Assembly: GCF_021654135.1 (NCBI RefSeq)
Contig: NZ_JAKGSD010000007.1
Span: forward strand, 62,001 to 126,000
Direction: 5' to 3'
Source of the DNA: Amycolatopsis tucumanensis
Lineage (GTDB): Bacteria; Actinomycetota; Actinomycetes; Mycobacteriales; Pseudonocardiaceae
DNA: 64,000 nt
How positions within the stretch are numbered: position 1 is the first letter of the stretch; each line of letters starts with the position of its first letter. Positions 44,953-53,488 of this stretch are shown piece by piece. Below the pieces are notes generated by a model. The model saw nothing but the letters and a program-made list of their open reading frames with translations. It was not told the DNA's origin and searched no databases. The position numbers and the translations under genes are program-made.

Positions 44953-45074
44953 CGGTCCTCCTCACCTGCTGTCCTAGCGGTGGCGATACCCGAGCGGCGG
45001 AACGGGCAAACCCGAGATCAAGCTCACGTGGTTGTACAGTACAAACAATTGCTGAGCGTAGGTAAGTTTTGGGT

Positions 45075-45539
45075 ATGACCGCAACGTGGATCAGCGGGCC
45101 GGTGGCACGGGAGGCTCCCGCCGCGCACCGTCCGGCCGAACACCACCCGGTCGCCTGGTACGTCGTCGCCGGAGTGCTGACGACCGGACTGCAGGAACTC
45201 CTCTTCCTCGGCGGCCGCCCGCTGCTGGGCGCCGTGACCGCGAACGTGCTCGCCATCGCGCTGACCACGCTCGCCAACACCGAGTTCCAGCGCCGCGTAA
45301 CGTTCGCCGGCCATTCCGCGTCACCCGTTCGATTGCACCTGCAGTCCGCGGCGACATTCGCCTTCTACGCGGGCTACGGATCACTCGTGCTGCTTTCGCT
45401 ACACCTGTTCACCACGAACCCGTCGGCCACTCTCCAGGCGGTCGCACTCGCGGCAGCGAGCGGTCTGGGCGGGATCGTCCGGTTCGCGGTACTGCGTTGG
45501 TGGGTCTTCCGCGCCCATGACCTGCGTGTTGTCACATAG
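45075..45539 (+). CDS. GtrA-family membrane protein
   Basis: A 154-residue protein with about four membrane helices (near residues 28-45, 50-68, 95-112 and 120-140). GtrA-like features are a short helical start (WYVVAGVLTTGLQELLF), ANVLAIALTTLANTEFQRRVTF, and the closing RFAVLRWWVFRA. GtrA proteins help flip lipid-linked sugars in envelope polysaccharide making. TAAGTT ends 6 bases before the ATG with no ribosome site, so it is probably leaderless. Confidence 0.85.
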   Translation: MTATWISGPVAREAPAAHRPAEHHPVAWYVVAGVLTTGLQELLFLGGRPLLGAVTANVLAIALTTLANTEFQRRVTFAGHSASPVRLHLQSAATFAFYAGYGSLVLLSLHLFTTNPSATLQAVALAAASGLGGIVRFAVLRWWVFRAHDLRVVT

Positions 45540-45813
45540 CCAAGAAGTGTGTCACTTTTGCGCTTGATTGTTCATGGGTGCTCGGTTCGCGCACCTGGAG
45601 AACTCGATCGAGCGGGCTATTGCTGCGAACGGGGTATGTCTAGTTGAAATCTGGACTGCCGGGCGACCACCACTTACGATTACGCACAGTTTCATCGGGA
45701 ACGGGTCGGCAGGGACCTAGAGGGAGTACCCGTTCACCGAAAGTAACAAGAAACGCGGGCCCCCGACGGCGACCGGTCGACGGGTCATCGTTGTTGTCGT
45801 TGGGGAGCCGACC

Positions 45814-46479
45814 ATGCGAACGAGTGTCCCGCCCGTCACTGCTGGAAGATCCGAGCCCGAGGCGCCAGGGCTGACGCCCCAGGCCTTTCCTCGGGCATCA
45901 CAGCGGCTCACGAAAGAAGAGCTCGACCCGGTCGTCCGCGAAGCCGCCACCGGTGAACGCGGAGCCGTGGACCGCTTGATCCAGATGATCACCCCGGTCG
46001 CCGTCCGGTACTGCCGGGCGCGGCTGGGCGGACGCGACCTGTCCTACCTCTCGGCGGACGACGTCGCGCAGGAGGTCTGCCTGGCCGTCCTGCACGCGTT
46101 GCCGCAGTACCAGGACCGGGGCGGATCGTTCCTCTACCTGGTGCACGCCATCGCGTCCAACAAGGTCGCCGACGCCTACCGCCTGGTCTCGCGGGACCGG
46201 TCGGACCCGGTCGCCGAGCTGCCGGAACGGCCGCTGGCCGACAACGAGCCGGAGAAGCACGCGCTCGACGTCGACCTCGGCGACCGGATGACCAAGCTGC
46301 TGGCCACCCTCCCGCAGCTGCAGCAGGAGATCCTGACGCTGCGGATCGCGGTCGGCCTGTCGGCGAACGAGACGGCCGAGGCGCTGGGCATCTCGGCAGG
46401 CAACGTCCGCGTCACGCAGCACCGCGCCCTGGGCAAGCTGCGAGCCATGATCACCCGCGACGGCGACCTGCTCGACTGA
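45814..46479 (+). CDS. RNA polymerase sigma factor, SigD/ShbA type
   Basis: A 221-residue group 4 sigma factor. Region 2 holds MITPVAVRYCRARLGGRDL and SADDVAQEVCLAVLHALPQY. Region 4 holds LPQLQQEILTLRIAVGLSAN and the recognition helix EALGISAGNVRVTQHRALGK. It resembles M. tuberculosis SigD, known in Streptomyces as ShbA, which drives transcription of the principal sigma gene hrdB. No anti-sigma gene is adjacent. The 274 bases upstream hold no gene, and I could not fix a promoter in them. Confidence 0.87.
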   Translation: MRTSVPPVTAGRSEPEAPGLTPQAFPRASQRLTKEELDPVVREAATGERGAVDRLIQMITPVAVRYCRARLGGRDLSYLSADDVAQEVCLAVLHALPQYQDRGGSFLYLVHAIASNKVADAYRLVSRDRSDPVAELPERPLADNEPEKHALDVDLGDRMTKLLATLPQLQQEILTLRIAVGLSANETAEALGISAGNVRVTQHRALGKLRAMITRDGDLLD

Positions 46480-46639
46480 ACCAATCCACAACCGGCTGGC
46501 GTGGCGGTGCGGGTAGCGACCCCTCCCGCCAGCCCACCACCGCCCTCAACGGGCGCGCTGCGCGTGGCTGGAGCCGTCTCGGAACCCGCGGCGGTGCGAG
46601 CTGCACGGGTGGTGAGGCGGACCGCCGCGTCAAGACGAA

Positions 46640-47626
46640 CTAGGCCGTGCCGTAGGCCTCGTTCAGGGCGGGCAGCAGTTCGCGCGACGCGAACTCGAAG
46701 AACCCGTCCTGGTGGTCGCCGCCGATCTGGACCAGCGCCAGATCCGTGAAGCCCGCGTCGGCGAAGGCCTGGGCGCTCTTCACGATCGGCTCGGCGTCCG
46801 GGCCGCACGGGATGGCCTGCGCGACCTCGTCGGGGGTGATGAACTGGGTCGCACCGGCGAACCCGGACGTGCCGGGCAGCTCGGCGTTGACCTTCCAGCC
46901 GCCGCCGAACCAGCGGAACTGCTCGTGCGCCCGCTGCTTGGCCGCCTCCGGGTCGGGGTCCCAGCACACCGGCAGCTGCGCGTACTTGCGCGAAGAGTCC
47001 TGCCCCAGCTGGGCGCGCTCCTCGTCCCAGGCGTGCACCAGCTCGGGCTTCGGCTCGGTGGCGATCAGCGCGTCGGCCACCGGGGCGAAGCGCGTCACCG
47101 ACTGCTTGCCGGACACCGCGACGCCGATCGGCGTGCGCCGCTCCGGCAGGTCCCACAACTTCGCCGAGTCGACCCGGTAGTGCTGACCCGAGTAGTTGAC
47201 GTACCCGCCGTCGAACAGGTCGCCGATGATGGCGAGCGCCTCGCTCAGCATCTCGTGCCGCACGTTCACCGGCGGCCACCCGCGCCCGACGACGTGCTCG
47301 TTCAGGTTCTCGCCCGCGCCCAGCCCGAGCGTGAACCGGTCGCCCGACAGCAGGGAGATGGTCGCCGCCTTCTGCGCCACCACCGCCGGGTGGTACCGCA
47401 TGAGCGGACAGGTCACGAAGCTCAGCAGCTCGACGCGTTCCGTCACCTGGGTGACCGCGCCCAGCACGCTCCACGCGTACGGGGCGTGCCCTTGTTCGTC
47501 GAGCCAGGGCGAGTAGTGGTCACTGCACACCTCGAACGCGAACCCCGCCTGCTCGGCGGCCGCCGCGTGCCGGACCAGCTCCCTCGGCCCGGCCTGTTCG
47601 GTCATCAGGGTGTAACCGAAACGCAC
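46640..47626 (-). CDS. LLM-class F420-dependent oxidoreductase
   Basis: A 328-residue bacterial-luciferase-fold protein of the G6PDH/Fgd-like group: FAFEVCSDHYSPWLDEQGHA near residue 29, LLSFVTCPLMRYHPAVVAQ, GRFTLGLGAGENLNEHVVG-type loop near residue 105, and CWDPDPEAAKQ. The family uses the deazaflavin F420. The GTG at 47626 overlaps the whiB end by 22 bases and has an AGGAG-type site inside it, so the two genes are coupled. Substrate unknown. Confidence 0.9.
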   Translation of the reverse strand: MRFGYTLMTEQAGPRELVRHAAAAEQAGFAFEVCSDHYSPWLDEQGHAPYAWSVLGAVTQVTERVELLSFVTCPLMRYHPAVVAQKAATISLLSGDRFTLGLGAGENLNEHVVGRGWPPVNVRHEMLSEALAIIGDLFDGGYVNYSGQHYRVDSAKLWDLPERRTPIGVAVSGKQSVTRFAPVADALIATEPKPELVHAWDEERAQLGQDSSRKYAQLPVCWDPDPEAAKQRAHEQFRWFGGGWKVNAELPGTSGFAGATQFITPDEVAQAIPCGPDAEPIVKSAQAFADAGFTDLALVQIGGDHQDGFFEFASRELLPALNEAYGTA

Positions 47627-47934
47627 TCCTGCTCCTTCTCAGCGCCGGCCAGCAGCTGCTTGCGCCGCGAGATCATCGCTCGCCGCTCGGTCTCGTCGAG
47701 CCCACCCCAGACGCCGAAGGGCTCTTCGGCGGTGAGCGCGTGGTGCCGGCATTCGACGATCACCGGGCAGGACATGCAGATCTGCTTCGCCCGCGCGACC
47801 CGGTCCGCCCGCGCGAAACCCCGTTCGCCGTCCGGGTGGAAGAACACCGAGCTGTCCAAGTTCCGGCAGTTGCCGTGCCTCTGCCACTCCCACGTTTCGG
47901 CAACAGGCACCGGGAGCCGTGACGTGTCCGCCAT
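47605..47934 (-). CDS. WhiB-family iron-sulfur regulator (WhiB3/WblA type)
   Basis: A 109-residue Wbl protein with the four cluster cysteines in the order HGNCRNLD, QICMSC and VECRHHA (residues about 23, 53, 56 and 62), the turn GVWGG, and a basic end. SSVFFHPDGERGFARADR places it in the WhiB3/WblA branch, which in actinomycetes governs redox response, development and antibiotic production. The ATG follows GGAGGTGAG. It is coupled to an F420 oxidoreductase gene by a 22-base overlap. Confidence 0.93.
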   Translation of the reverse strand: MADTSRLPVPVAETWEWQRHGNCRNLDSSVFFHPDGERGFARADRVARAKQICMSCPVIVECRHHALTAEEPFGVWGGLDETERRAMISRRKQLLAGAEKEQECVSVTP

Positions 47935-47994
47935 CTCGACCTCACCTCCGCGACCATCTCAGTTGCGCGCAGGACTACCCCGGTTTTTCGGCCA

Positions 47995-48486
47995 CTACAC
48001 CTGTCGGCCGAGCGCCAGCCGCTTCTCGAACCAGTGATCGGCGTACAAGCGTTGTTCAGGAGCTTCGATCTCGCGGTAGCCGTGTTTGGCGTAGAGCCCA
48101 CGAGCCTCCACCAGATCGTGCCGCGTGTCCAGCCTCATCCGCTCGCAACCCAGTGCCTGAGCTGCGGTTTCGGCCGCGCGGAGCAGTTGGTCACCACCTC
48201 CCCGGCCACGCGCTCCGGGAAGGACGAACATCCGGGTCAGCTCCGCGGTCGTGACGTCGAGCACGCGGATGCCGACGCAGCCGGTCACCTCATCGTGCGA
48301 CCGCGCGAGCAGGAACAGGCCCGTCGGCGGGACGAGGTCGTCGCTGGGGTCGTCGGCCATCGCGGCGTCCAGTTCGGCCACCGTCGCGGGGCGGCCGTAG
48401 TAGCGGCTGGCGACGTCGTCGAAGTAGGCGCGCAGAACGGCTTGCGCGGCCGCGTCGGTCACGGGGACCGGGTTGATCGTCCACAC
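47995..48486 (-). CDS. GNAT-family N-acetyltransferase
   Basis: A 163-residue acetyltransferase with the acetyl-CoA motif RMFVLPGARGRGGGDQLLRA near residue 97, CERMRLDTRHDLVEARGLYAK -like motif B broken after MRLDTRHD, and HGYREIEAP. It matches the MarR-independent GNATs acting on small amines or amino acids. The GTG at 48486 is chosen because the longer open frame upstream belongs to a different, broken VOC gene. It precedes whiB by 60 bases on the same strand. Confidence 0.83.
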   Translation of the reverse strand: MWTINPVPVTDAAAQAVLRAYFDDVASRYYGRPATVAELDAAMADDPSDDLVPPTGLFLLARSHDEVTGCVGIRVLDVTTAELTRMFVLPGARGRGGGDQLLRAAETAAQALGCERMRLDTRHDLVEARGLYAKHGYREIEAPEQRLYADHWFEKRLALGRQV

Positions 48487-48518
48487 GGGTCCATCGTGAC
48501 GGGACCGTCCAGCGGATT

Positions 48519-48720
48519 TCAGAGATCGGCGGCCCGCTGGTGGCGGGCCTCGTACAGGCCGACCTCCCCGCCGGGCAGGCGGAGCTCGGCGGGGGGACAG
48601 TTTCACGATGAGCCAACCGCCGCCCGCGTCGACGTGCGGCTGTCCGAGCACGCCACGCAGGAAGGCGCGGTCGGCCTCCGCGTCGTGGCTGTACAGGATC
48701 ACGTGAGCGCCATTGATCAT
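48519..48720 (-). pseudogene. Broken VOC (glyoxalase-fold) gene
   Basis: The frame from 48720 reads MINGAHVILYSHDAEADRAF, then LRGVLGQPHVDAGGGWLIVK, which is the clear N-terminus of a VOC protein. After a run of six C it shifts frame by one base: the other frame continues PAELRLPGGEVGLYEARHQR and stops at 48519, which is the normal C-terminal ending of the same family. About 50 middle residues are missing between the two parts. So the gene has both an internal deletion and a frameshift. It lies between the GNAT gene and a divergent reductase. Confidence 0.75.
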
Positions 48721-48754
48721 CCATCGAGCCTAGGCAGCCGTTAGGGTGGCCCGC

Positions 48755-49909
48755 ATGGCTTACGACGTGGTCCTGTTCGGCGCGACCGGCTTCACCGGCC
48801 GGCTCACCGCGGAGTACTTGGCCCGGCACGCCCCCGACGACTGCCGGTGGGCCCTCGCCGGTCGCAGCCGCGCCAAGCTGGAGGCCGTGCGCGACGGCCT
48901 CGGGCCGAAGTTCGCCCAGCTGCCGCTCCTCTACGCCGACGTCACCGACCCCGCGTCGCTGAAAGCGGTTGCCGAATCGGCGACGGTCGTGATCACCACG
49001 GTCGGCCCCTACGTGCAGTACGGCGAGCCGCTGGTGGGCGCGTGCGCCGAGGCCGGCACCGACTACGTGGACCTGTGCGGCGAGCCCGAGTTCACCGACC
49101 TGATGTACGTCCGCCACCACGCCCGCGCCGCCGAAACGGGGGCGCGCATCGTGCACGCGTGCGGCTTCGACTCGATCCCGCACGACCTGGGCGTCTACTA
49201 CACGGTCAAGCAGCTGCCGGACGACGTGCCGATCCGGGTGCGCGGCCAGGTCCGCGTCGGGGCGACGTTCTCCGGCGGCACCTACGCCTCCGCGCTCGGC
49301 GCCGCGTCCCGGCTGCTGCCGATGGCCCAGGCCGCGCGGGAACGCAAGAAGGTGCAACACCGCCCCGAGGGCCGCCGCGTGCGCGCGGTGGCCGGCACCC
49401 CGCGGCGCGACGGCGAGACCGGCCACTGGCTGGTGCCGCTGCCGACCATCGACCCGCAGATCGTCGTCGGCTCGGCGCGGGAGCTGCCCGAGTACGGGCC
49501 GGACTTCACCTACAGCCACTACGCCGCGGTCAAGCACCTGCCGGTGCTGGCGGGCGGGCTCGCCGGGCTGGGCGCGGCGGTCGCGCTCGTGCAACTGCCG
49601 CCGGTGCGCAAGGCGCTGGGCAACCTGCGCAAGCCCGGTCAGGGCCCGAGCGAGCAGCGTCGCGCGAAGTCCTGGTTCAAGGTCCGGTTCGTCGCCGACG
49701 GCGGCGGCAAGCGGGTGGTCACCGAGGTCTCCGGCGGCGACCCCGGCTACGACGAGACGGCGAAGATGCTGGCCGAGTCCGCGCTCTGCCTGGCGCACGA
49801 CGACCTGCCGTCCCGCGCCGGGCAGCTCTCCCCGGCCGCCGCGATGGGCGACGCGCTGCTGACGCGGCTGAAGAACGCGGGGCTGGCGTTCCGGACGCTG
49901 CCGTCCTGA
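48755..49909 (+). CDS. Saccharopine-dehydrogenase-like / trans-acting enoyl reductase family protein
   Basis: A 384-residue protein with a Rossmann start VVLFGATGFTGRLTAEYLA, CRWALAGRSRAKLE, TVGPYVQYGEPLVGACAEAG near residue 85, and HACGFDSIPHDLGVYY near residue 130. The family includes the mycobacterial trans-acting enoyl reductase (Rv2953) that works with polyketide synthases, and true saccharopine reductases. TAGGGT (48742-48747) ends 7 bases before the ATG, so it is probably leaderless. A TetR gene follows in the same direction. Confidence 0.85.
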   Translation: MAYDVVLFGATGFTGRLTAEYLARHAPDDCRWALAGRSRAKLEAVRDGLGPKFAQLPLLYADVTDPASLKAVAESATVVITTVGPYVQYGEPLVGACAEAGTDYVDLCGEPEFTDLMYVRHHARAAETGARIVHACGFDSIPHDLGVYYTVKQLPDDVPIRVRGQVRVGATFSGGTYASALGAASRLLPMAQAARERKKVQHRPEGRRVRAVAGTPRRDGETGHWLVPLPTIDPQIVVGSARELPEYGPDFTYSHYAAVKHLPVLAGGLAGLGAAVALVQLPPVRKALGNLRKPGQGPSEQRRAKSWFKVRFVADGGGKRVVTEVSGGDPGYDETAKMLAESALCLAHDDLPSRAGQLSPAAAMGDALLTRLKNAGLAFRTLPS

Positions 49910-49952
49910 ACCACCCGGACGGGGGATACCCAAAACCGAAACCCCGACCAGG

Positions 49953-49969
49953 CTTAAACACAGTTCAAG
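49953..49969. promoter_or_regulatory. Candidate TetR operator
   Basis: CTTAAACACAGTTCAAG is a 17-base palindrome with one mismatch (CTTAAAC/GTTCAAG around ACA), with further GGC/GCC symmetry outside. It lies 9 bases before the -10 TACAGT of the TetR gene at 49990. Confidence 0.65.
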
Positions 49970-49989
49970 TCGAGCCTTACAGTGATCGC

Positions 49990-50655
49990 ATGGCTCGACT
50001 GACGCGCGCTGAAAGTCAGGCGCACACGCGCCGCCGCCTCCTGGACACGGCGACGGAGCTGTTCCTGCGCGAGGGCTACACCGGCACCTCGCTGGAGCGG
50101 GTGGCCGAGGAGGCGGGGTACTCGAAGGGCGCCGTCTACTCCAACTTCCGCAACAAGGACGAGCTGTGCCTGGCGGTTCTGGAGGGGGTGCGAGCGGAGA
50201 AGGCGGCGTCGGTGGACGCGACCCTGGCCGGCACCGACAGCCTCGAGGAACTCCTGGCGGCTTTCGCGGTGTGGGCAGCGGGCACCGGCGGCGACCAGGA
50301 GTGGATCCGCTTGGAGGCGGAGTACCTGCTCAACTGCCGCCGCGACCCGGAGCTCCTCGGGCGGCTGGCCAAGAGCAACGCCGAGATCGCCGACCTGGTG
50401 ACGGGCCTGCTGAACACCAACGCGCGGCGCCTGGGCGTGCGGCTGCCGATGGACGCCCGGCAGGCGGCTTACGCGCTGTTCAGCATCACGCTCGGGCTGG
50501 GCCTGCTGCGCTCGGTGGACCCGGGCATCGGGGTGGATTCGTTCACCTCGATCGTGCGGCTGCTGGCGCAACCGGCGGAGGTGAAGGTGCCGGAGGCGCG
50601 CTCAGCGAGCCGCGAACCGGCAGACGGGGCGGACTCGGCCACGAGCCGCGACTGA
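49990..50655 (+). CDS. TetR-family regulator
   Basis: A 221-residue TetR protein with HTH residues at about 12-58 (LLDTATELFLREGYTGTS, EEAGYSKGAVYSNFRNKDEL) and a C-terminal domain of the type used by AcrR-like regulators. TACAGT ends 6 bases before the ATG, and no ribosome site is seen. The palindrome at 49953-49969 suggests autoregulation. It follows the enoyl-reductase-like gene by 80 bases and may control it. Its 3' end opens into a repeat-rich gap. Confidence 0.9.
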   Translation: MARLTRAESQAHTRRRLLDTATELFLREGYTGTSLERVAEEAGYSKGAVYSNFRNKDELCLAVLEGVRAEKAASVDATLAGTDSLEELLAAFAVWAAGTGGDQEWIRLEAEYLLNCRRDPELLGRLAKSNAEIADLVTGLLNTNARRLGVRLPMDARQAAYALFSITLGLGLLRSVDPGIGVDSFTSIVRLLAQPAEVKVPEARSASREPADGADSATSRD

Positions 50656-51052
50656 CCACGACCCGCCCCGTGGCTGCGGGCCCAGCACCGCGGCTGCCAG
50701 CTGCGGCGGTCCGGCCCGCGGCACCCCCGCGAAGCGGGTGCAAGCCCCGCGGGGCCGCCAGGGCCGGCGGGGTTACCGCATGCGGCGGCCCAGCCGACGA
50801 CATCACCCCCGCGAAGCGGGAGTCAGCAGCACCGGGGGCGGCAACGGCACGGGGGTCGCCGGGGCACCAGCAGCGCCGAGACCGCGGGGGCACCGCACCA
50901 ACGGCGCCCCGCGGAGCAGGAGCGAGCACTGCCAGCGCCAGCACCACCAGCAGCGCCGGGGCACCAGCAGCGCCGGGGACCAGCAGCGCCGGAGCGCCAG
51001 CGGCGCCGGGACCAGCGGGACCACGGCGGCACGGCCCCGCGCGAGACCGGAA
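50656..51052. repeat. Gene-free gap with small hairpin and tandem repeats
   Basis: CACCCCCGCGAAGCGGG occurs at 50722-50738 and 50804-50820, each able to form a small CCCGC/GCGGG hairpin. From about 50946 to 51019 a unit near ACCAGCAGCGCCGGGG repeats four to five times. No frame here has a ribosome site or family features. It lies between two convergent genes. Confidence 0.75.
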
Positions 51053-51553
51053 TCAGCGGGGCGGCAGCGCGTGCAGCTTCACCTGCTCCAACCGCCCCGC
51101 GCGCACTCGCGCCGTCAGGTACGTGTGCTCCGGCTGGCGGCGCCGGTCCGTCGGCGAACCGGGGTTGAGCAGGCGCAATCCATTGGGCGCCACCGTGTCC
51201 CACGGGATGTGGCTGTGCCCGAACACCAGGACGTCGGCATCCGGGTAGTCCCGCGCGCACCGCGCCTCCCGGCCCTTCGCCGGGCCCGTTTCGTGCACCA
51301 CCGCCAACCGCAGGCCGTCCAGCGACGCCCTGGCCACCTCGGGCAGCCGTGCGCGCAGCTCCGGGCCGTCGTTGTTGCCGTACACGCCGATCAGCCGCTT
51401 GCTGCGCTTCTCCAGCTCGTCCAGCAGCGCGACCTCCACCCAGTCGCCCGCGTGCACCACCACGTCGGCGCGCCCGACCTCTTGCCACAGCTGTTCCGGC
51501 AGATCACGCGCCCGCTTCGGCACGTGGGTGTCGGACATGACGAGGAGCTGCAT
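51053..51553 (-). CDS. YfcE/MJ0936-type metallophosphoesterase
   Basis: A 166-residue calcineurin-like phosphoesterase with the five metal motifs: MSDTHVP (residues 6-12), HAGDWVE, GNNDGPE, VVHE and GHSHIPWD, then LNPGSPTDRR. Such proteins hydrolyse phosphodiesters in vitro; cellular substrates are mostly unknown. ATG 51553 gives the family N-terminus; the frame extends far upstream only as antisense of the VanW gene. It is divergent from that gene. Confidence 0.9.
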   Translation of the reverse strand: MQLLVMSDTHVPKRARDLPEQLWQEVGRADVVVHAGDWVEVALLDELEKRSKRLIGVYGNNDGPELRARLPEVARASLDGLRLAVVHETGPAKGREARCARDYPDADVLVFGHSHIPWDTVAPNGLRLLNPGSPTDRRRQPEHTYLTARVRAGRLEQVKLHALPPR

Positions 51554-51649
51554 GGTCACCGGTGTATCACGCTGGGCCACCCGGAGCAGGGCGCGAATCC
51601 CCTCGCCCGTAACCTTCATCCGGGTTGTCCGGATCAGGAGGGGTGAGCC

Positions 51650-53434
51650 TTGACGCAGGAACCCGCGTGGCCCACGTCCGACGACGAGCGGACCGAGGTC
51701 ATGACCCCGGTCACCGACGTGCTGCCGAAGGTGACGCAGGAGCCGCCGCGGAAGAAGAAGTCCGCCAAGCGCGCCGCGATCATCGCCGGGTCGGTGCTCG
51801 GCGTGCTCGCCGCGCTCTACGCCGTCGACCTGCTGGTGAGCCAGGGCAACGTGCCCCGCGGGGTCACCGTCGCCGGGGTCGAGGTCGGCGGTCTCAAGCG
51901 CACCGCGGCCGAGGACAAGCTGCGGGACGAGATCGAACCGCGGCTGACGCAGACGATCCCGGTGCGCGCCGGTGACGCCACCGCCGCGATCGACCCGTCC
52001 ACGGCCGGCCTCACGCTCGACTGGCCGTCCACTTTGGACCAGGCAGGCGACCAGCCGCTCAACCCGTTCACCCGCATCGCGTCGTTCTTCAGCGACCGCG
52101 AGGTCGGCGTGGTCACCCACGCGGACCAGAACAAGCTCGCCGCGGCCATCGAGGAGCTGCGCGGCCGCACGGACCGCCTCCCCGTCGAGGGCACGATCCG
52201 GTTCGAGGAGGCCCAGCCGGTCGCGGTGCCGCCGCAGCCCGGCCAGCAGCTCGACGCCGAGGGCGCCAAGAACGAGGTGCTGCGCCACTGGGCGACCGGG
52301 CAGACGCTGAACCTCCCGGTGACGACCACGCCGGTCCAGGTCTCGGCCGAGGCCGTGCAGGCCACGCTGGACGGGTTCGCCAAGCCCGCCGTGTCCACGC
52401 CGCTGGTCATCCGAGGCGAGGGCGCCACCGCGACGCTCTCCCCCGAGGCCGTGGCCGCAGCGCTGTCGTTCGAGCCGGGCGAAGGCGGCACGCTGGTGCC
52501 GAAGGTCGACCACAACAAGATCGTCGAGGCGGCCGGCCCGCAGCTCAAGTCCTCCGAGAAGGAGGGCAAGGACGCCCAGATCGTGTTCGAGGGCGGCCGA
52601 CCCACGGTGCAGCCGTCGGTGGATGGCAAGGGCGTCGACTGGAACCCGACCCTGCAGCCGCTGTTCGACCTGCTCAAGGCGCCGGGCGCGCACGAACTGG
52701 TCGCGAAGTACCACACCACCCCGGCGAAGGTGACCACCGAGCAGGCCAACCAGCTCGGCATCACCGAGGTCATCGGCGAGTTCACCACGGGCGGGTTCGC
52801 CGCCGACTCCGGCGTGAACATCAGGACCGTCGCGCAGAAGGTGAACGGCGCGATCGTGAAGCCGGGCGAGACGTTCAGCCTCAACGGGTTCACCGGTCCG
52901 CGCGGCAAGGCACAGGGCTACGTCGAGGCCGGAGTGATCGAGAACGGCGCCCCGGCCCGCGAGGTCGGCGGCGGCATCTCGCAGTTCGCCACCACGCTGT
53001 ACAACGCGGCCTACTTCGCCGGGCTGAAGGACGCCGGGCACAAGGAGCACAGCTACTACATCAGCCGCTACCCCGCCGCGCGGGAGGCGACGGTGTTCCA
53101 GAGCGCCAGCGGCAGCAGCGTGATCGACCTGAAGTTCACCAACGACTCCGACACCGGCGTGGCGATCCAGACGATCTGGACGCCGTCGTCCATCACGGTG
53201 AAGCTGTGGGGCACCAAGCGGTACACCGTCGAGTCGATCCCGGGGCCGCGGTCGAACTTCGTCCCGCCGCAGGAGAAGCCGGGCCCGGCGGAGAACTGCC
53301 ACCCCTCCAACGGGGCGCAGGGCTTCACCACCAGCGACACCCGGGTGCTGCGGGACGCGAAGACCGGCCGCGAGGTCAAGCGCGAGACCCGCACCGTGCA
53401 CTACAACCCGCAGCCGAAGATCGTCTGCCCCTGA
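51650..53434 (+). CDS. VanW-family cell-envelope protein
   Basis: The 594-residue protein has a basic cytosolic start (PRKKKSAKRA), one membrane helix (about residues 41-63), two peptidoglycan-binding-like domains (about 70-190 and 210-370), and a C-terminal VanW domain with GETFSLNGFTGPRGKAQGY near residue 407 and VGGGISQFATTLYNAAY. VanW is found in vancomycin resistance clusters and in many actinomycete envelope proteins, function unknown. It begins with TTG at 51650, set by AGGAGGGG 6-13 bases upstream; a nearby GTG is out of frame. Confidence 0.9.
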   Translation: MTQEPAWPTSDDERTEVMTPVTDVLPKVTQEPPRKKKSAKRAAIIAGSVLGVLAALYAVDLLVSQGNVPRGVTVAGVEVGGLKRTAAEDKLRDEIEPRLTQTIPVRAGDATAAIDPSTAGLTLDWPSTLDQAGDQPLNPFTRIASFFSDREVGVVTHADQNKLAAAIEELRGRTDRLPVEGTIRFEEAQPVAVPPQPGQQLDAEGAKNEVLRHWATGQTLNLPVTTTPVQVSAEAVQATLDGFAKPAVSTPLVIRGEGATATLSPEAVAAALSFEPGEGGTLVPKVDHNKIVEAAGPQLKSSEKEGKDAQIVFEGGRPTVQPSVDGKGVDWNPTLQPLFDLLKAPGAHELVAKYHTTPAKVTTEQANQLGITEVIGEFTTGGFAADSGVNIRTVAQKVNGAIVKPGETFSLNGFTGPRGKAQGYVEAGVIENGAPAREVGGGISQFATTLYNAAYFAGLKDAGHKEHSYYISRYPAAREATVFQSASGSSVIDLKFTNDSDTGVAIQTIWTPSSITVKLWGTKRYTVESIPGPRSNFVPPQEKPGPAENCHPSNGAQGFTTSDTRVLRDAKTGREVKRETRTVHYNPQPKIVCP

Positions 53435-53445
53435 CGGGGACGTGA

Positions 53446-53480
53446 AAACGGGGCCGCACCGATCCGGTGCGGCCCCGTTT
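53446..53480. terminator. Strong bidirectional terminator
   Basis: AAACGGGGCCGCACCG (53446-53461) and CGGTGCGGCCCCGTTT (53465-53480) form a perfect 16-bp stem with a 3-base loop, with A and T at its foot. It lies between the convergent VanW and TetR genes and should stop transcription from both sides. Confidence 0.92.
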
Positions 53481-53488
53481 CGCGTCGG

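Noticed and set aside
45540-45813. A promoter for the sigma factor from TTGAAA (45644) and TACGAT (45675)
   Set aside because: The spacer is 25 bases, too long; no better pair was found.
46494-46534. Terminator between the sigma factor and LLM genes
   Set aside because: The GGCTGGCG/CGCCAGCC stem is only 8 bp with a 25-base loop and no T-run, so it is too weak to call.
48084-48720. One long gene joining the VOC start to the GNAT domain
   Set aside because: The joining segment is out-of-frame VOC sequence; the natural VOC ending is found in the other frame with its own stop at 48519, and the GNAT gene has its own start.
51053-53401. A 782-codon minus-strand frame upstream of the metallophosphoesterase
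   Set aside because: It is the antisense shadow of the VanW gene; only the last 166 codons match a known family.
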